A stretch of 64,000 nucleotides of DNA from Streptomyces seoulensis. GTDB taxonomy: Bacteria > Actinomycetota > Actinomycetes > Streptomycetales > Streptomycetaceae. Where the stretch lies: NCBI RefSeq assembly GCF_004328625.1, contig NZ_CP032229.1:3782001-3846000 (forward strand), read 5' to 3'. Made by a program: the position numbers and the translations under genes. A model generated the notes under the pieces. The model saw only the letters and a program-made list of their open reading frames with translations, had not been told where the DNA came from and made no database searches. The first letter of the stretch is position 1, and each line of letters opens with the position of its first letter. This document shows positions 21,099 through 31,405 of this stretch, one piece after another.

Positions 21099-22627
21099 AT
21101 GCCCGAACACACCCACGAGTACGACTACGTCGTCGTCGGCGGCGGCACGGCGGGCTCCGTCATCGCCTCCCGCCTGACCGAGAACCCGGACGTCTCCGTC
21201 GCCGTCATCGAGGGCGGCCCGAGCGACGTCGACCGCGACGACGTCCTCACCCTGCGCCGCTGGATGGGCCTGCTCGGCGGCGACCTCGACTACGACTACC
21301 CGACCACCGAGCAGCCGCGCGGCAACTCCCACATCCGGCACAGCCGGGCCCGTGTGCTCGGCGGCTGCTCCTCGCACAACACCCTGATCTCGTTCAAGCC
21401 GCTCCCCTCCGACTGGGACGAGTGGGAGCGGGCCGGGGCGACCGGCTGGGGCGCCGTGCCGATGGAGGCGTACTTCGCCCGGCTGAAGAACAACATCGTC
21501 TCGGTGGACGAGAAGGACCGCAACGCCATCGCGCGGGACTTCGTGGACGCCGCGCAGTCCACGCTCGGGGTGCCGCGCGTCGAGGGCTTCAACAAGAAGC
21601 CGTTCACCGACGGCGTCGGCTTCTTCGACCTCTCCTACCACCCCGAGAACAACAAGCGCTCCTCCGCGTCCGTCGCCTACCTCCACCCGGTGATGGACGA
21701 GCGCCCCAACCTCCACCTCTTCCTGGAGACCTGGGCCTACAAGCTGGAGCTGGACGGCACCCGCGCCGAAGGCGTCCACGTGCGCACCAAGGACGGGCGG
21801 GAGCTGCTGGTCAAGGCGCGCAACGAGGTGGTCCTCTGCGCCGGCGCCGTCGACACCCCGCGTCTGCTGCTGCACTCGGGCATCGGCCCCCGCGCCGACC
21901 TGGAGGCCCTCGGCATCCCGGTGGTGCTGGATCTGCCCGGCGTGGGCGAGAACCTGCTCGACCACCCGGAGTCGGTCATCGTCTGGGAGACCCACGGACC
22001 CATCCCGGAGAACTCCGCGATGGACTCCGACGCGGGCCTGTTCGTCCGCCGCGACCCCGAACACGCGGGCCCGGACCTGATGTTCCACTTCTACCAGATC
22101 CCGTTCACGGACAACCCGGAGCGACTGGGTTACGAGCGGCCCGAGTTCGGCGTCTCCATGACCCCGAACATCCCCAAGCCCAAGAGCCGCGGCCGTCTCT
22201 ACCTGACCAGTGCCGACCCCGAGGTCAAGCCCGCGCTGGACTTCCGGTACTTCACCGACGAGGACGACTACGACGCCAGGACCCTGGTCGACGGCATCCG
22301 CATCGCCCGCGAGGTGGCCAGGTCGGAGCCGCTGGCCCACTGGCTCAAGCGCGAGGTCTGCCCCGGACCCGAGGTCCAGGGCGACGAGGAGCTGAGCGAG
22401 TACGCGCGCAAGGTCGCGCACACCGTGTACCACCCGGCCGGCACCTGCAAGATGGGCGCCGCCGACGACGAACTCGCCGTGGTGGACCCCGAGTTGCGTG
22501 TCCGGGGTCTGAACGGCATCCGCATAGCCGACGCGTCCGTCTTCCCGACGATGACCGCGGTGAACCCGATGATCGGAGTGCTCATGGTCGGGGAGAAGGC
22601 CGTCGAACTGATCGGTGGTGACGCGCG

Positions 22628-22631
<4 letters not shown>
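21099..22631 (+). CDS. betA: GMC family oxidoreductase, choline dehydrogenase-like
   Basis: An FAD-dependent glucose-methanol-choline oxidoreductase of 510 residues; by context it oxidises choline to betaine aldehyde for the dehydrogenase encoded just upstream. Seen: the N-terminal FAD loop [23 protein letters not shown] signature 1-like [12 protein letters not shown], signature 2-like [16 protein letters not shown], and the C-terminal active-site His in HPAGTCKMG with [21 protein letters not shown] 21099 follows CCAGGAGTC. The stop overlaps the next start by four bases (ATGA), so the enzyme and the transporter ATPase are coupled. Confidence 0.9.
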
Positions 22632-23769
<1,138 letters not shown>

Positions 23770-23770
<1 letters not shown>

Positions 23771-25716
23771 TGGCCACGCTCACCGTGCCCGGCGCCCGGC
23801 GCGCCCTGCCCGGCCTGCTCAGGTCCCGCCCGGCGGCCAAGCTGCTCACGCTCGCCGTCGCCGCCGTGATCCTCGTCCCCCTGCTCGACAGCCGGTGGGG
23901 CAGCGGCCACTGGCCGCACGCGCTGACCGTCAGCCTCACCGGCCCGCTCGGCGACGCCAGCGACTGGGTGATGAACAACCGGGACACCCACCCGGTCTTC
24001 CTGTACTTCTTCGGCCACATCAGCAACGCGGTCGTGCTCTGCGTACGCGGTGTCTACCTCGCCCTGCTCGCCATGGGCTGGGTCGGCGTCACCGTGCTCG
24101 GCGCCCTGGTCGCCTGGCGGGTGGCCGGAGTGAAGCTGGCCGCCGGCACCGCCGTGGCGTTCCTCGCCTGCGGTGCGCTCGGTATGTGGCTGCCCACCAT
24201 GCAGACGCTCGCGCTCATGGTGGCCGCCGTGCTCGCGTCCGTCGCCGTCGGTGTCCTGCTCGGCCTCGCCGCCGGGCTCTCCGACCGGCTGGACCGCGCG
24301 CTGCGCCCGGTGCTGGACACCATGCAGGTGCTCCCGGCCTTCGCCTATCTGCTGCCCGTGGTGCTGGTCTTCGGCATCGGCGTCCCCGCCGCCGTCCTCG
24401 CCACCGTGGTCTACGCGGCCCCGCCGATGGCGCGGCTCACCGCGCTCGGCCTGCGCGGCGCCGACCCCGAGGTGCTGGAGGCCGTCCGCTCGCTCGGCGC
24501 CACCCCGCGCCAGCGGCTGCTGACCGCCCGGATCCCGCTGGCCCGCAAGGAACTGCTGCTCGGCCTCAACCAGACGATCATGATGGCGCTGTCCATGGCC
24601 GTCATCGCCTCCGTCATCGGCGCCGGCGGCCTCGGTGACCGCGTCTACCAGGCCCTCGGCTCCGTCGACGTCGGCGCGGCCCTCGCGGCCGGCATCCCGA
24701 TCGTGCTGCTCGCCATCGTCCTGGACCGGGTGACCGGCGCCGCCGGGCGGGCCGCCGACGACACCGGCGAGTCCCGCCGCGCGCTGTGGCTGCTCGCGCT
24801 CGCCGGCACCGCCGTCGCGGCGGTCGTGGCCCGGCTGCTCGGCCGCGCCGAGTGGCCCTCCGGCGCCACCCTGAACATCGCGGAGCCGGTCAACCACGCC
24901 GTCAACTGGATGACCGCGCACCTCTACTCCGGCGTCCCCGTCATCGGGGGCACCGCCGACTGGGCCGCGCACTTCACCACCTGGATGCTGGACCCGCTGC
25001 GCGACGGCCTGCGCGCGCTGCCCTGGTGGTCGGTGCTGCTCATCGTCGCCGCGCTGGCCTGGCTGATCGGCACCTGGCGCACCGCGCTGACCGCCACCCT
25101 CGCCATGGCCGCGATCGGCGTGCTCGGGGTGTGGGACTCCTCCCTCGACACCCTCTCCCAGGTGCTGGCCGCCGTCGCCGTCACCCTGGTCCTCGGCATC
25201 GCCACCGGTATCGCGGCCGCCCGCAGCGACCGGGTCGACCGGATGCTGCGCCCGGTGCTGGACGTGTTCCAGACCATGCCGCAGTTCGTCTACCTGATCC
25301 CGGTCGTCGCGCTGTTCGGCGTGGGCCGCGCCCCCGCCGTCGTCGCCGCCGTGGTGTACGCCCTCCCGGCCGTCGTCCGGATCACCGCGCAGGGCCTGCG
25401 CCAGGTGGACCCGGCCGCGCTGGAGTCCGCCCGTTCGCTCGGTGCCACCGGCCGCCAGCAGCTCTGGCAGGTCCAGCTCCCGCTGGCCCGGCGCTCGCTG
25501 CTGCTCGCGGTGAACCAGGGCGTGGTCCTGGTCCTCGCCGTCGTCATCATCGGCGGTCTGGTCGGCGCGGGCGCGCTCGGCTACGACGTCGCCTTCGGCC
25601 TCGCCCAGGGTGACCTCGCCACCGGCCTGGTCGCCGGTGCCGCGATCGTCTGCCTCGGCCTGATGCTCGACCGGGTCACCCAGCCCACCGGCCGCCGTAC
25701 GAAGAAGGGAGCGTGA
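23770..25716 (+). CDS. proW: glycine betaine ABC transporter permease, tandem fusion
   Basis: A 648-residue protein made of two ProW-like permease halves. The first half has its EAA loop at about residues 236-262 (LEAVRSLGATPRQRL) and the second at about 555-580 (LESARSLGATGRQQL). Both halves share the VLPAFAYLLPVVLVFGIG / TMPQFVYLIPVVALFGVG helix. A normal permease of this class works as a homodimer, so the fusion supplies both subunits from one gene. Its start overlaps the ATPase stop (TGATG), and the binding protein follows after one base. Confidence 0.93.
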
Positions 25717-25717
25717 C

Positions 25718-26680
25718 ATGCGACTCCGTACGACTCTCTCGGTGAGCGTCGCCGCCGCGTCCGCGCTCGCCCTGCTCACCGGCTGCGGCGCGGCCGACAT
25801 GACCAAGCAGGCCAGCCCGTTCGCCAACGCGGGCGGCGCCAAGAGCATGACCCTGTCCGTGCAGTCCTGGGTGGGCGCGCAGTCCAACGTGGCGGTCGCC
25901 AAGTACCTGCTGGAACACGAGCTGGGCTACCGCGTCGACACCGTCCAGGTCGACGAGATCCCCGCCTGGGACGCGCTCAGCCAGGGCCGCGTCGACGCCC
26001 TGCTGGAGGACTGGAGCCACCCCGAGCAGGAGAAGCGGTACGTCCACGACAAGAAGACCGTCTCCTACGCGGGCGGGCTCGGCGTCACCGGGCACATCGG
26101 CTGGTTCGTGCCGACGTACTTCGCCAAGCAGCACCCGGACATCACGGACTGGAAGAACCTCAACAAGTACGCCTCCCAGTTCCGCACCGCCGAGTCCGGC
26201 GGCAAGGGCCAGATCATGGACGGCTCCCCGGCCTACGTCACCCATGACAAGGCCCTGGTGAAGAACCTGAAGCTGAACTACCAGGTCGTCTTCGCCGGGT
26301 CCGAGGCCGCGCAGATCACCCAGATCAAGCAGTTCGCCAAGGAGAAGAAGCCCTTCCTCAGCTACTGGTACACCCCCCAGTGGCTGTTCAAGAAGGTCCC
26401 CATGACGGAGGTGAAGCTCCCGCCCTACAAGGAGGGCTGCGACACCGACACCGCGAAGATCACCTGCGCCTACCCCAAGACCCCGCTCCGCAAGTTCCTC
26501 AACGCCGACTTCGCCCGCTCCGGCGGCCAGGCAGCCGCGTTCCTGAAAAAGTTCCAGTGGACGACGGAGGACCAGAACGAGGTCTCCCTCATGATCGCCG
26601 AACAGAAACTCAGCCCGGAGGACGCCGCGAAGAAGTGGGTCGACGCGCATCCGGAGAAGTGGAAGCGCTGGCTTCCCTGA
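25718..26680 (+). CDS. proX: glycine betaine ABC transporter substrate-binding lipoprotein
   Basis: A 320-residue OpuAC-type binding protein. The signal peptide ends in a lipobox (ALLTGC; Cys23), so it is a lipoprotein held at the outer face of the membrane. Tryptophan- and tyrosine-rich stretches such as VQSWVGAQSN, LLEDWSHPEQ and LSYWYTPQWLFKKV are what an aromatic cage for a quaternary amine would need. It ends the five-gene operon with only one base between it and the permease. Choline, glycine betaine and proline betaine are all possible ligands. Confidence 0.92.
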   Translation: MRLRTTLSVSVAAASALALLTGCGAADMTKQASPFANAGGAKSMTLSVQSWVGAQSNVAVAKYLLEHELGYRVDTVQVDEIPAWDALSQGRVDALLEDWSHPEQEKRYVHDKKTVSYAGGLGVTGHIGWFVPTYFAKQHPDITDWKNLNKYASQFRTAESGGKGQIMDGSPAYVTHDKALVKNLKLNYQVVFAGSEAAQITQIKQFAKEKKPFLSYWYTPQWLFKKVPMTEVKLPPYKEGCDTDTAKITCAYPKTPLRKFLNADFARSGGQAAAFLKKFQWTTEDQNEVSLMIAEQKLSPEDAAKKWVDAHPEKWKRWLP

Positions 26681-26698
26681 TCCGACGGCGTCCGGCAG

Positions 26699-26729
26699 CG
26701 AGGCGCGGCCCCCAGCGGGTCGCGCCTCG
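26699..26729. terminator. hairpin between proX and the AhpD-like gene
   Basis: CGAGGCGCG pairs with CGCGCCTCG around a 13-base loop, with further partial pairing outside (CCGGCAG with CTGTCCGG). It lies between convergent genes. Confidence 0.6.
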
Positions 26730-26740
26730 GCGCTGTCCGG

Positions 26741-27241
26741 CTACTGGTGCTGCCCCGGCGTGTAATGCCCCGGCACCATCCGCGTCGTCACCGCGAAGCG
26801 GTTCCAGGCGTTGATCACTGTGATCGCGGCGATGAGGTGTGTCAGTTCGGGCTCGTCGAACTGCTTGGCGGCGCGTTCGTAGACGTCGTCCGGGACGAAG
26901 CCGTCGGTGAGGACGGTGATCGCTTCGGTCAGTTCCAGGGCCGCCGCCTCCCGCTCGGTGTAGAAGTGGCGGGACTCGTCCCAGGCGCTGAGCTGGATGA
27001 TCCGCTCCACGCTCTCCCCGGCGGCCAGCGCGTCCTTGGTGTGCATGTCGAGGCAGAAGGCGCAGTGGTTGAGCTGGGAGGCGCGGATCTTGACCAGCTC
27101 CAGCAGCGTGGGGTCGACCCCCTTACGGGCGGCGGTGTCCAGGCGGACCATCGCCTTGTAGACCTCCGGCGCGTGCGCGGTCCAGGACAGGCGGGCAGGG
27201 TGTTCGGGGGCGTACTCGGTGGTGTTCTCCGTGGTCTCCAT
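26741..27241 (-). CDS. carboxymuconolactone decarboxylase / AhpD-like protein
   Basis: A 166-residue protein of the CMD fold. The peroxidase-type motif is intact: ELVKIRASQLNHCAFCLDMH holds Glu, the CxxC pair and the histidine used in AhpD-like thiol peroxidases. Such proteins reduce peroxides through their cysteine pair. It is divergent from a MocR-type regulator with only 46 bases between the start codons, a common pairing that suggests control by that regulator. Confidence 0.9.
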   Translation of the reverse strand: METTENTTEYAPEHPARLSWTAHAPEVYKAMVRLDTAARKGVDPTLLELVKIRASQLNHCAFCLDMHTKDALAAGESVERIIQLSAWDESRHFYTEREAAALELTEAITVLTDGFVPDDVYERAAKQFDEPELTHLIAAITVINAWNRFAVTTRMVPGHYTPGQHQ

Positions 27242-27287
27242 GCGTCCAGGCTAGGAGCGAAGCAGCCCAGGAGTATGGTCCATTCCC

Positions 27288-28682
27288 ATGGCGGATTCAT
27301 GGGCCAATCTGGGCATCGACCTGCACCTCGAACGTGCCGGGAGCAGCGGTCTGCGCCGGGGTCTCACCGACGCCCTGCGGGACGCCGTACGCACCGGCCG
27401 GCTCGCCGCCGGCACCCGGCTGCCGTCCTCCCGCACCCTGGCGGCGGACCTCGGGCTCGCCCGCAACACCGTCGCCGAGGCGTACGCCGATCTGGTCGCC
27501 GAGGGCTGGCTCACCGCCCGCCAGGGCTCCGGCACCCGGGTCGCCGAACGGGCCGTACCCGTGGCCGGGGCGGCGGGCGCGCCCGTCCGGCGCCGGACGC
27601 CCGGCCGCCCCACGCACAGCCTCGTCCCCGGTACCCCCGACCTCGCCGCCTTCCCCCGCACCGAGTGGCTGAGGGCGGCCCGCCGCGCCCTGACCCGCGC
27701 CCCCAACGACGCGCTGGGCTACGGCGATCCACGCGGCCGCCCCGAACTGCGCACCGCCGTCGCCGAGTACCTCGCCCGCGTCCGGGGCGTCCGCGCCGAC
27801 CCCCACTCGGTGCTGATCACCGCCGGTTTCGGGCACGCCCTGCGCCTCCTCGGCACCGTGCTGCGCGGCCGGGGCGCCCGCACGGTGGCCGTCGAGTCGT
27901 ACGGCCTGTTCGTGCACCACGACCTGCTCGCCGCGTCGGACCTGACGACCACCGCCCTGCCGTACGACGAACTCGGCACCGACACAACGGGATTGACCGA
28001 CGAGGGGGCCGTACTCCTCACCCCCGCCCACCAGTTCCCCATGGGCACCCCGCTGCATCCCGACCGGCGCGCGGCCGTCGTCGACTGGGCGCGGCGGACC
28101 GGCGGGCTGATCCTGGAGGACGACTACGACGGCGAGTTCCGCTACGACCGCCAGTCCGTCGGCGCCCTCCAGGGCCTCGACCCGGACCGGGTGGTCTACC
28201 TCGGCACCGCCAGCAAGTCCCTCGCCCCCGGACTCCGCCTCGGCTGGATGGTGGTCCCCCCGGCCCTGCTGGCCGAGCTGACCAAGGCCAAGGGGCACAG
28301 CGACACCGTCGGGGTGCTGGACCAGCTGACGCTTGCCGAGTTCATCGCCTCGGGCGCCTACGACCGCCATGTCCGCGCCGCCCGCCTGCGCTACCGGCGC
28401 CGGCGGGACCAACTGGCCGCCGCCGTGGCCGGCCGGGCGCCGGAGGTGACGGTCACCGGGATCGCGGCCGGACTGCACGCCGTGCTGCGGCTGCCGCCCG
28501 GCACCGAGCAGGCGGTCGTGCAGGCCGCCCACTGGCAGGGTCTCGCCCTGCACGGCCTCTCCTTCCACCGCCACCCCCGGGCCGTCGCCGAGCCGCTGGA
28601 CGCGCTGGTGGTGGGGTACGGGACCCCGCCGGAGAGCGCGTGGGCGGACGCGCTGGAGGCGCTGTGCCGGGCCCTGCCGTGA
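27288..28682 (+). CDS. MocR-type regulator (GntR helix-turn-helix fused to aminotransferase domain)
   Basis: A 464-residue PLP-dependent regulator. The winged helix of the GntR type covers about residues 15-85 (LRDAVRTGRLAAGTRLPSSR, ADLGLARNTVAEAYADLVAEG). The fold-type-I aminotransferase domain starts near residue 115 and keeps the PLP lysine in YLGTASKSLAPGLRLGW (near 310). Related proteins sense PLP or an amino-acid adduct. The divergent AhpD-like gene is the probable target. ATG at 27288. Confidence 0.92.
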   Translation: MADSWANLGIDLHLERAGSSGLRRGLTDALRDAVRTGRLAAGTRLPSSRTLAADLGLARNTVAEAYADLVAEGWLTARQGSGTRVAERAVPVAGAAGAPVRRRTPGRPTHSLVPGTPDLAAFPRTEWLRAARRALTRAPNDALGYGDPRGRPELRTAVAEYLARVRGVRADPHSVLITAGFGHALRLLGTVLRGRGARTVAVESYGLFVHHDLLAASDLTTTALPYDELGTDTTGLTDEGAVLLTPAHQFPMGTPLHPDRRAAVVDWARRTGGLILEDDYDGEFRYDRQSVGALQGLDPDRVVYLGTASKSLAPGLRLGWMVVPPALLAELTKAKGHSDTVGVLDQLTLAEFIASGAYDRHVRAARLRYRRRRDQLAAAVAGRAPEVTVTGIAAGLHAVLRLPPGTEQAVVQAAHWQGLALHGLSFHRHPRAVAEPLDALVVGYGTPPESAWADALEALCRALP

Positions 28683-28704
28683 CCCTCTCCGGGGGAGGCA
28701 CGGC

Positions 28705-29577
28705 TCAGCCCACGCCCGCGCCTTCCCGGTCGGTGGCCGGACCGCCACCCGCGGCCTCCGGCGCCTCCCCGAACCGCGCCAGCGCCAGCGCCCCCGCCAC
28801 CGCCACGACGAACCCCAGCACCGCGAGCGGACCGAGCCCCGCCCGCGTGCGGTCGCCCAGCCAGAGCACGCCCACCGCCGCCGGACCCAGGGTCTCGCCG
28901 AGGACCATCCCGGCCGTGGCCGTGGTCACCGAGCCGCGTTGCAGCGCCGAGGTCAGCAGCAGGAAGGCCGCGCCGCCGCCGAGGAGGAGGGCGTAGAGGG
29001 AGGGGTCGGTCAGCAGGGCGTACGGGTGGAGGGAGTCGATCAGGCGTACCGCGACCTCCACCACCCCGAAGCCGAACCCCGCGCCGAGGCCGAGGAGCAG
29101 CGCGCGCGGCCGCCCCGAGAGCCGGCCGCCCACCGCGCCGAGCAGCAGTACGCCCGCCGCCGTCGCGAGCAGCGCGTACGGCAGCCAGGCCGGCCCGTGG
29201 CGGTCGCCCTCCGCGCCCGAGGCCAGGCCGAGCAGCGCGAGCCCCGCGCACACCACGCCGACCGCCGTCCACTCCGGCCCGCTCAGCCGTACCCGCAGCA
29301 GCCGCGCCGCGACCACCGCCGTCACCGCGAGGCTCGCGGCCAGCGCGGCGCCCACCGCGTAGATCGGCACCGAGCGCAGCGCGAGGATCTGGAACACGAA
29401 GCCGAGCCCGTCCAGGGCGAGCCCCACCGCGTACCGCCACTGCCGGACCGCCCGCAGCAGCAGTGCCGCCTCTCCGCCGCCCTGTCCTCCGGCCGCCCGC
29501 GCGGCCACCGCCTGAAACACCGTGGCGGTACCGAAGCAGACCGCCGCGCCGAGCGCGCACACCATTCCAAAAAGCAC
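28705..29577 (-). CDS. DMT superfamily transporter
   Basis: A protein of about 290 residues with ten hydrophobic segments and two related halves (FGMVCALGAAVCFGTATVFQ at the start, ATAGMVLGETLGPAAVGVLW near the end), typical of EamA-like drug/metabolite transporters. The frame is open far beyond, but the protein-like part begins at the GTG at 29577 or the ATG at 29565; no clear ribosome site separates them, so translation may be leaderless. Divergent from the small lipoprotein gene. Substrate unknown. Confidence 0.82.
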   Translation of the reverse strand: MLFGMVCALGAAVCFGTATVFQAVAARAAGGQGGGEAALLLRAVRQWRYAVGLALDGLGFVFQILALRSVPIYAVGAALAASLAVTAVVAARLLRVRLSGPEWTAVGVVCAGLALLGLASGAEGDRHGPAWLPYALLATAAGVLLLGAVGGRLSGRPRALLLGLGAGFGFGVVEVAVRLIDSLHPYALLTDPSLYALLLGGGAAFLLLTSALQRGSVTTATAGMVLGETLGPAAVGVLWLGDRTRAGLGPLAVLGFVVAVAGALALARFGEAPEAAGGGPATDREGAGVG

Positions 29578-29682
29578 AAAGCGACTGTAGGCGAACAGGC
29601 GTACGCGGGGGCGCCCTGCCGGAAACTCACACCGGTCTCTAGGCTGACTGCCGAACGCACCACCGACGGGGGAGAAGAGAAC

Positions 29683-30039
29683 ATGGCCGACGCCCGCGCA
29701 CAACTGCGCTCCACCACGGTCGTCCTGGGCGGCATGGGGCTGCTCGCCGCCGCACTGACCGCGTGCTCCTCGTCCGACCCGGACAAGCGCTGCGTGGACC
29801 GCGACAGCTACAACGTGGCCAAGGGCTACCACGTGGTCTCCGACAAGAACTGCAAGTCGGGCTCCAGCGGCGGGGCCTACTACTACGGCGGCAAGAAGAA
29901 GGGCTCCTGGGTCCGCAGCGGCTCCTTCACCGCGCCCCGCAAGTCCGGCGGCGGCTCCGGCCGCTCGGGCGGCGACAGTGACGGTCACAGCGTGCACCGG
30001 GGCGGCTTCGGCAGCGGCCACGGCAGCTCCGGCGGCTGA
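29683..30039 (+). CDS. small YgiB-like lipoprotein
   Basis: A 118-residue protein with a signal peptide and lipobox (AALTAC; Cys28). The mature part has two conserved-looking cysteines (DKRCVDRDSYNVAKGYHVVS, then DKNCKSG), a YYYGGKKKG stretch, and a Gly/Ser-rich tail. Size, cysteine spacing and place directly before a YgiC-like gene recall the DUF1190/YgiB family of enterobacteria. It is 18 bases from the next gene and surely cotranscribed. ATG 29683 follows GGGGGAGAAGAGAAC. Confidence 0.72.
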   Translation: MADARAQLRSTTVVLGGMGLLAAALTACSSSDPDKRCVDRDSYNVAKGYHVVSDKNCKSGSSGGAYYYGGKKKGSWVRSGSFTAPRKSGGGSGRSGGDSDGHSVHRGGFGSGHGSSGG

Positions 30040-30057
30040 CCGGGCCGGGCCGCACCC

Positions 30058-31245
30058 ATGGAACGCCGTACGATCACGCCCCGCCCCGACTGGCAGCGCA
30101 CCGTCGAGGAACAGGGAATCGTCTACCCGCTCACCCGCCACCCCGACGGCTCCCTGCGCCCCTACTGGGACGAGAGCGCGTACTACGTCTTCTCGCTGCC
30201 CGAGGTGGATGCGCTGGAGGAGACCGTCGGGGAGCTGCACGCCATGTGCCTGGCCGCCGCCGGGCATCTGGTGGAGCACGGCCGGATCGCCGACCTCGGC
30301 ATCACCGACCCGCGCGTGGCCGCCGCCGTCACCGAGTCCTGGCACCGACGTGCCGAACTGCCGTCCGTGTACGGCAGGTTCGACCTGCACTACGACGGCA
30401 CCGGCCCGGCGAAGATGCTGGAGTACAACGCGGACACCCCGACCTCCCTGGTGGAGGCCGCGTCCGCGCAGTGGTTCTGGATGGAGGAGCGCTTCCCCGG
30501 CGCCGACCAGTGGAACTCGCTGCACGAGCGGCTCGTCGACAGCTGGCGCGAGCAGGCCAAGCTCCTCCCGCCGGGCGCCCCCCTGCACTTCGCGCACTCC
30601 TCGGCCGACGAACTCGGCGAGGACCTGATGACGGTCGCCTACCTCAAGGAGACCGCCGAGCAGGCCGGGCTCGACACCGACTGGCTCTCCATGGAGGAGA
30701 TCGGCTGGGACACCCTCTCCGGCCGCTTCGTGGACAACCGGCTGAAGTTCATCCGCGCGATCTTCAAGCTGTACCCGTGGGAATGGCTCACCACCGACGA
30801 GTTCGCCGGGCACGTCCTGGACACCCTGGACAACGGCGGCGGCACCGGCAGCACCCTGTGGATCGAGCCCGCCTGGAAGATGCTGCTCAGCAACAAGGCC
30901 CTGCTGGCCATCCTCTGGGAGCTCTACCCCGGCCACCCCAACCTCCTCCCGGCCTACCTCGACGGCCCCCGCGAGCTGGCCGCCACCACCGGCTACGCCG
31001 CCAAGCCGCTGCTCGGCCGCGAGGGCGAGGGCGTCACCCTGCACCCGCCGGGCAGTCCAGCCCCGCCGGCGCCCGAGGAGACCTGCTGCTACCAGGCGCT
31101 CGCCCCGCTCCCCGTCTTCGACGGCAACCACGTCGTCCTCGGCGCCTGGGTCGTCGGCGACGAGGCGGCCGGGCTCGGCATCCGCGAGTCCTCGGGGCTG
31201 ATCACCGACTCCTACGCCCGCTTCCTGCCACACGTGATCCTGTAG
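30058..31245 (+). CDS. glutathionylspermidine synthase-like ATP-grasp protein (YgiC type)
   Basis: A 395-residue member of the GSP_synth family. The ATP-grasp ligase core is recognisable from [20 protein letters not shown] followed by [17 protein letters not shown] (about residues 102-145), and the C-terminal [17 protein letters not shown] and [17 protein letters not shown] stretches. In trypanosomatids and E. coli the domain joins a peptide carboxylate to an amine; streptomycetes make mycothiol rather than glutathione, so the substrate here is unknown. The pairing with a YgiB-like lipoprotein matches the enterobacterial ygiBC order. Confidence 0.88.
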   Translation: MERRTITPRPDWQRTVEEQGIVYPLTRHPDGSLRPYWDESAYYVFSLPEVDALEETVGELHAMCLAAAGHLVEHGRIADLGITDPRVAAAVTESWHRRAELPSVYGRFDLHYDGTGPAKMLEYNADTPTSLVEAASAQWFWMEERFPGADQWNSLHERLVDSWREQAKLLPPGAPLHFAHSSADELGEDLMTVAYLKETAEQAGLDTDWLSMEEIGWDTLSGRFVDNRLKFIRAIFKLYPWEWLTTDEFAGHVLDTLDNGGGTGSTLWIEPAWKMLLSNKALLAILWELYPGHPNLLPAYLDGPRELAATTGYAAKPLLGREGEGVTLHPPGSPAPPAPEETCCYQALAPLPVFDGNHVVLGAWVVGDEAAGLGIRESSGLITDSYARFLPHVIL

Positions 31246-31287
31246 ACCCCGCGCACACCCTCACCCACGGCCGGTACGCTGGTCGTG

Positions 31288-31364
31288 GGCCGTGACTGGC
31301 GCGCTGGGATGGGATGGACCATCGGGGAGCGGCCCGGGAGTCAGTGCCGTGCGCCTGGGCCGAA
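31288..31364 (+). ncRNA. ZTP (pfl) riboswitch upstream of glyA
   Basis: The leader carries the hallmarks of the pfl/ZTP aptamer: CGTGACTGGCG at 31291-31301, CTGGGATGGGATGGACCA in the first stem-loop region, CGGGGAGCGG at 31323-31332, a variable linker, and the GCGCCTGGGCC pseudoknot half at 31350-31361. The class senses ZMP/ZTP, the AICAR nucleotides that build up when 10-formyl-THF is short, and turns on one-carbon genes. A possible -10 element TACGCT lies at 31275-31280, seven or more bases before the aptamer. Recognised from memory of the consensus; no covariance model was run. Confidence 0.88.
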
Positions 31365-31405
31365 CCGAACGCGACGACACACCGACGCCCTGTCCGGAGG
31401 CCCCC

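Noticed and set aside
28705..31233. An 842-codon open frame on the minus strand
   Set aside because: Only the first-transcribed-last third (28705-29577) looks like a protein; the rest is antisense to the lipoprotein and ATP-grasp genes and is composed of GC-rich shadow sequence.
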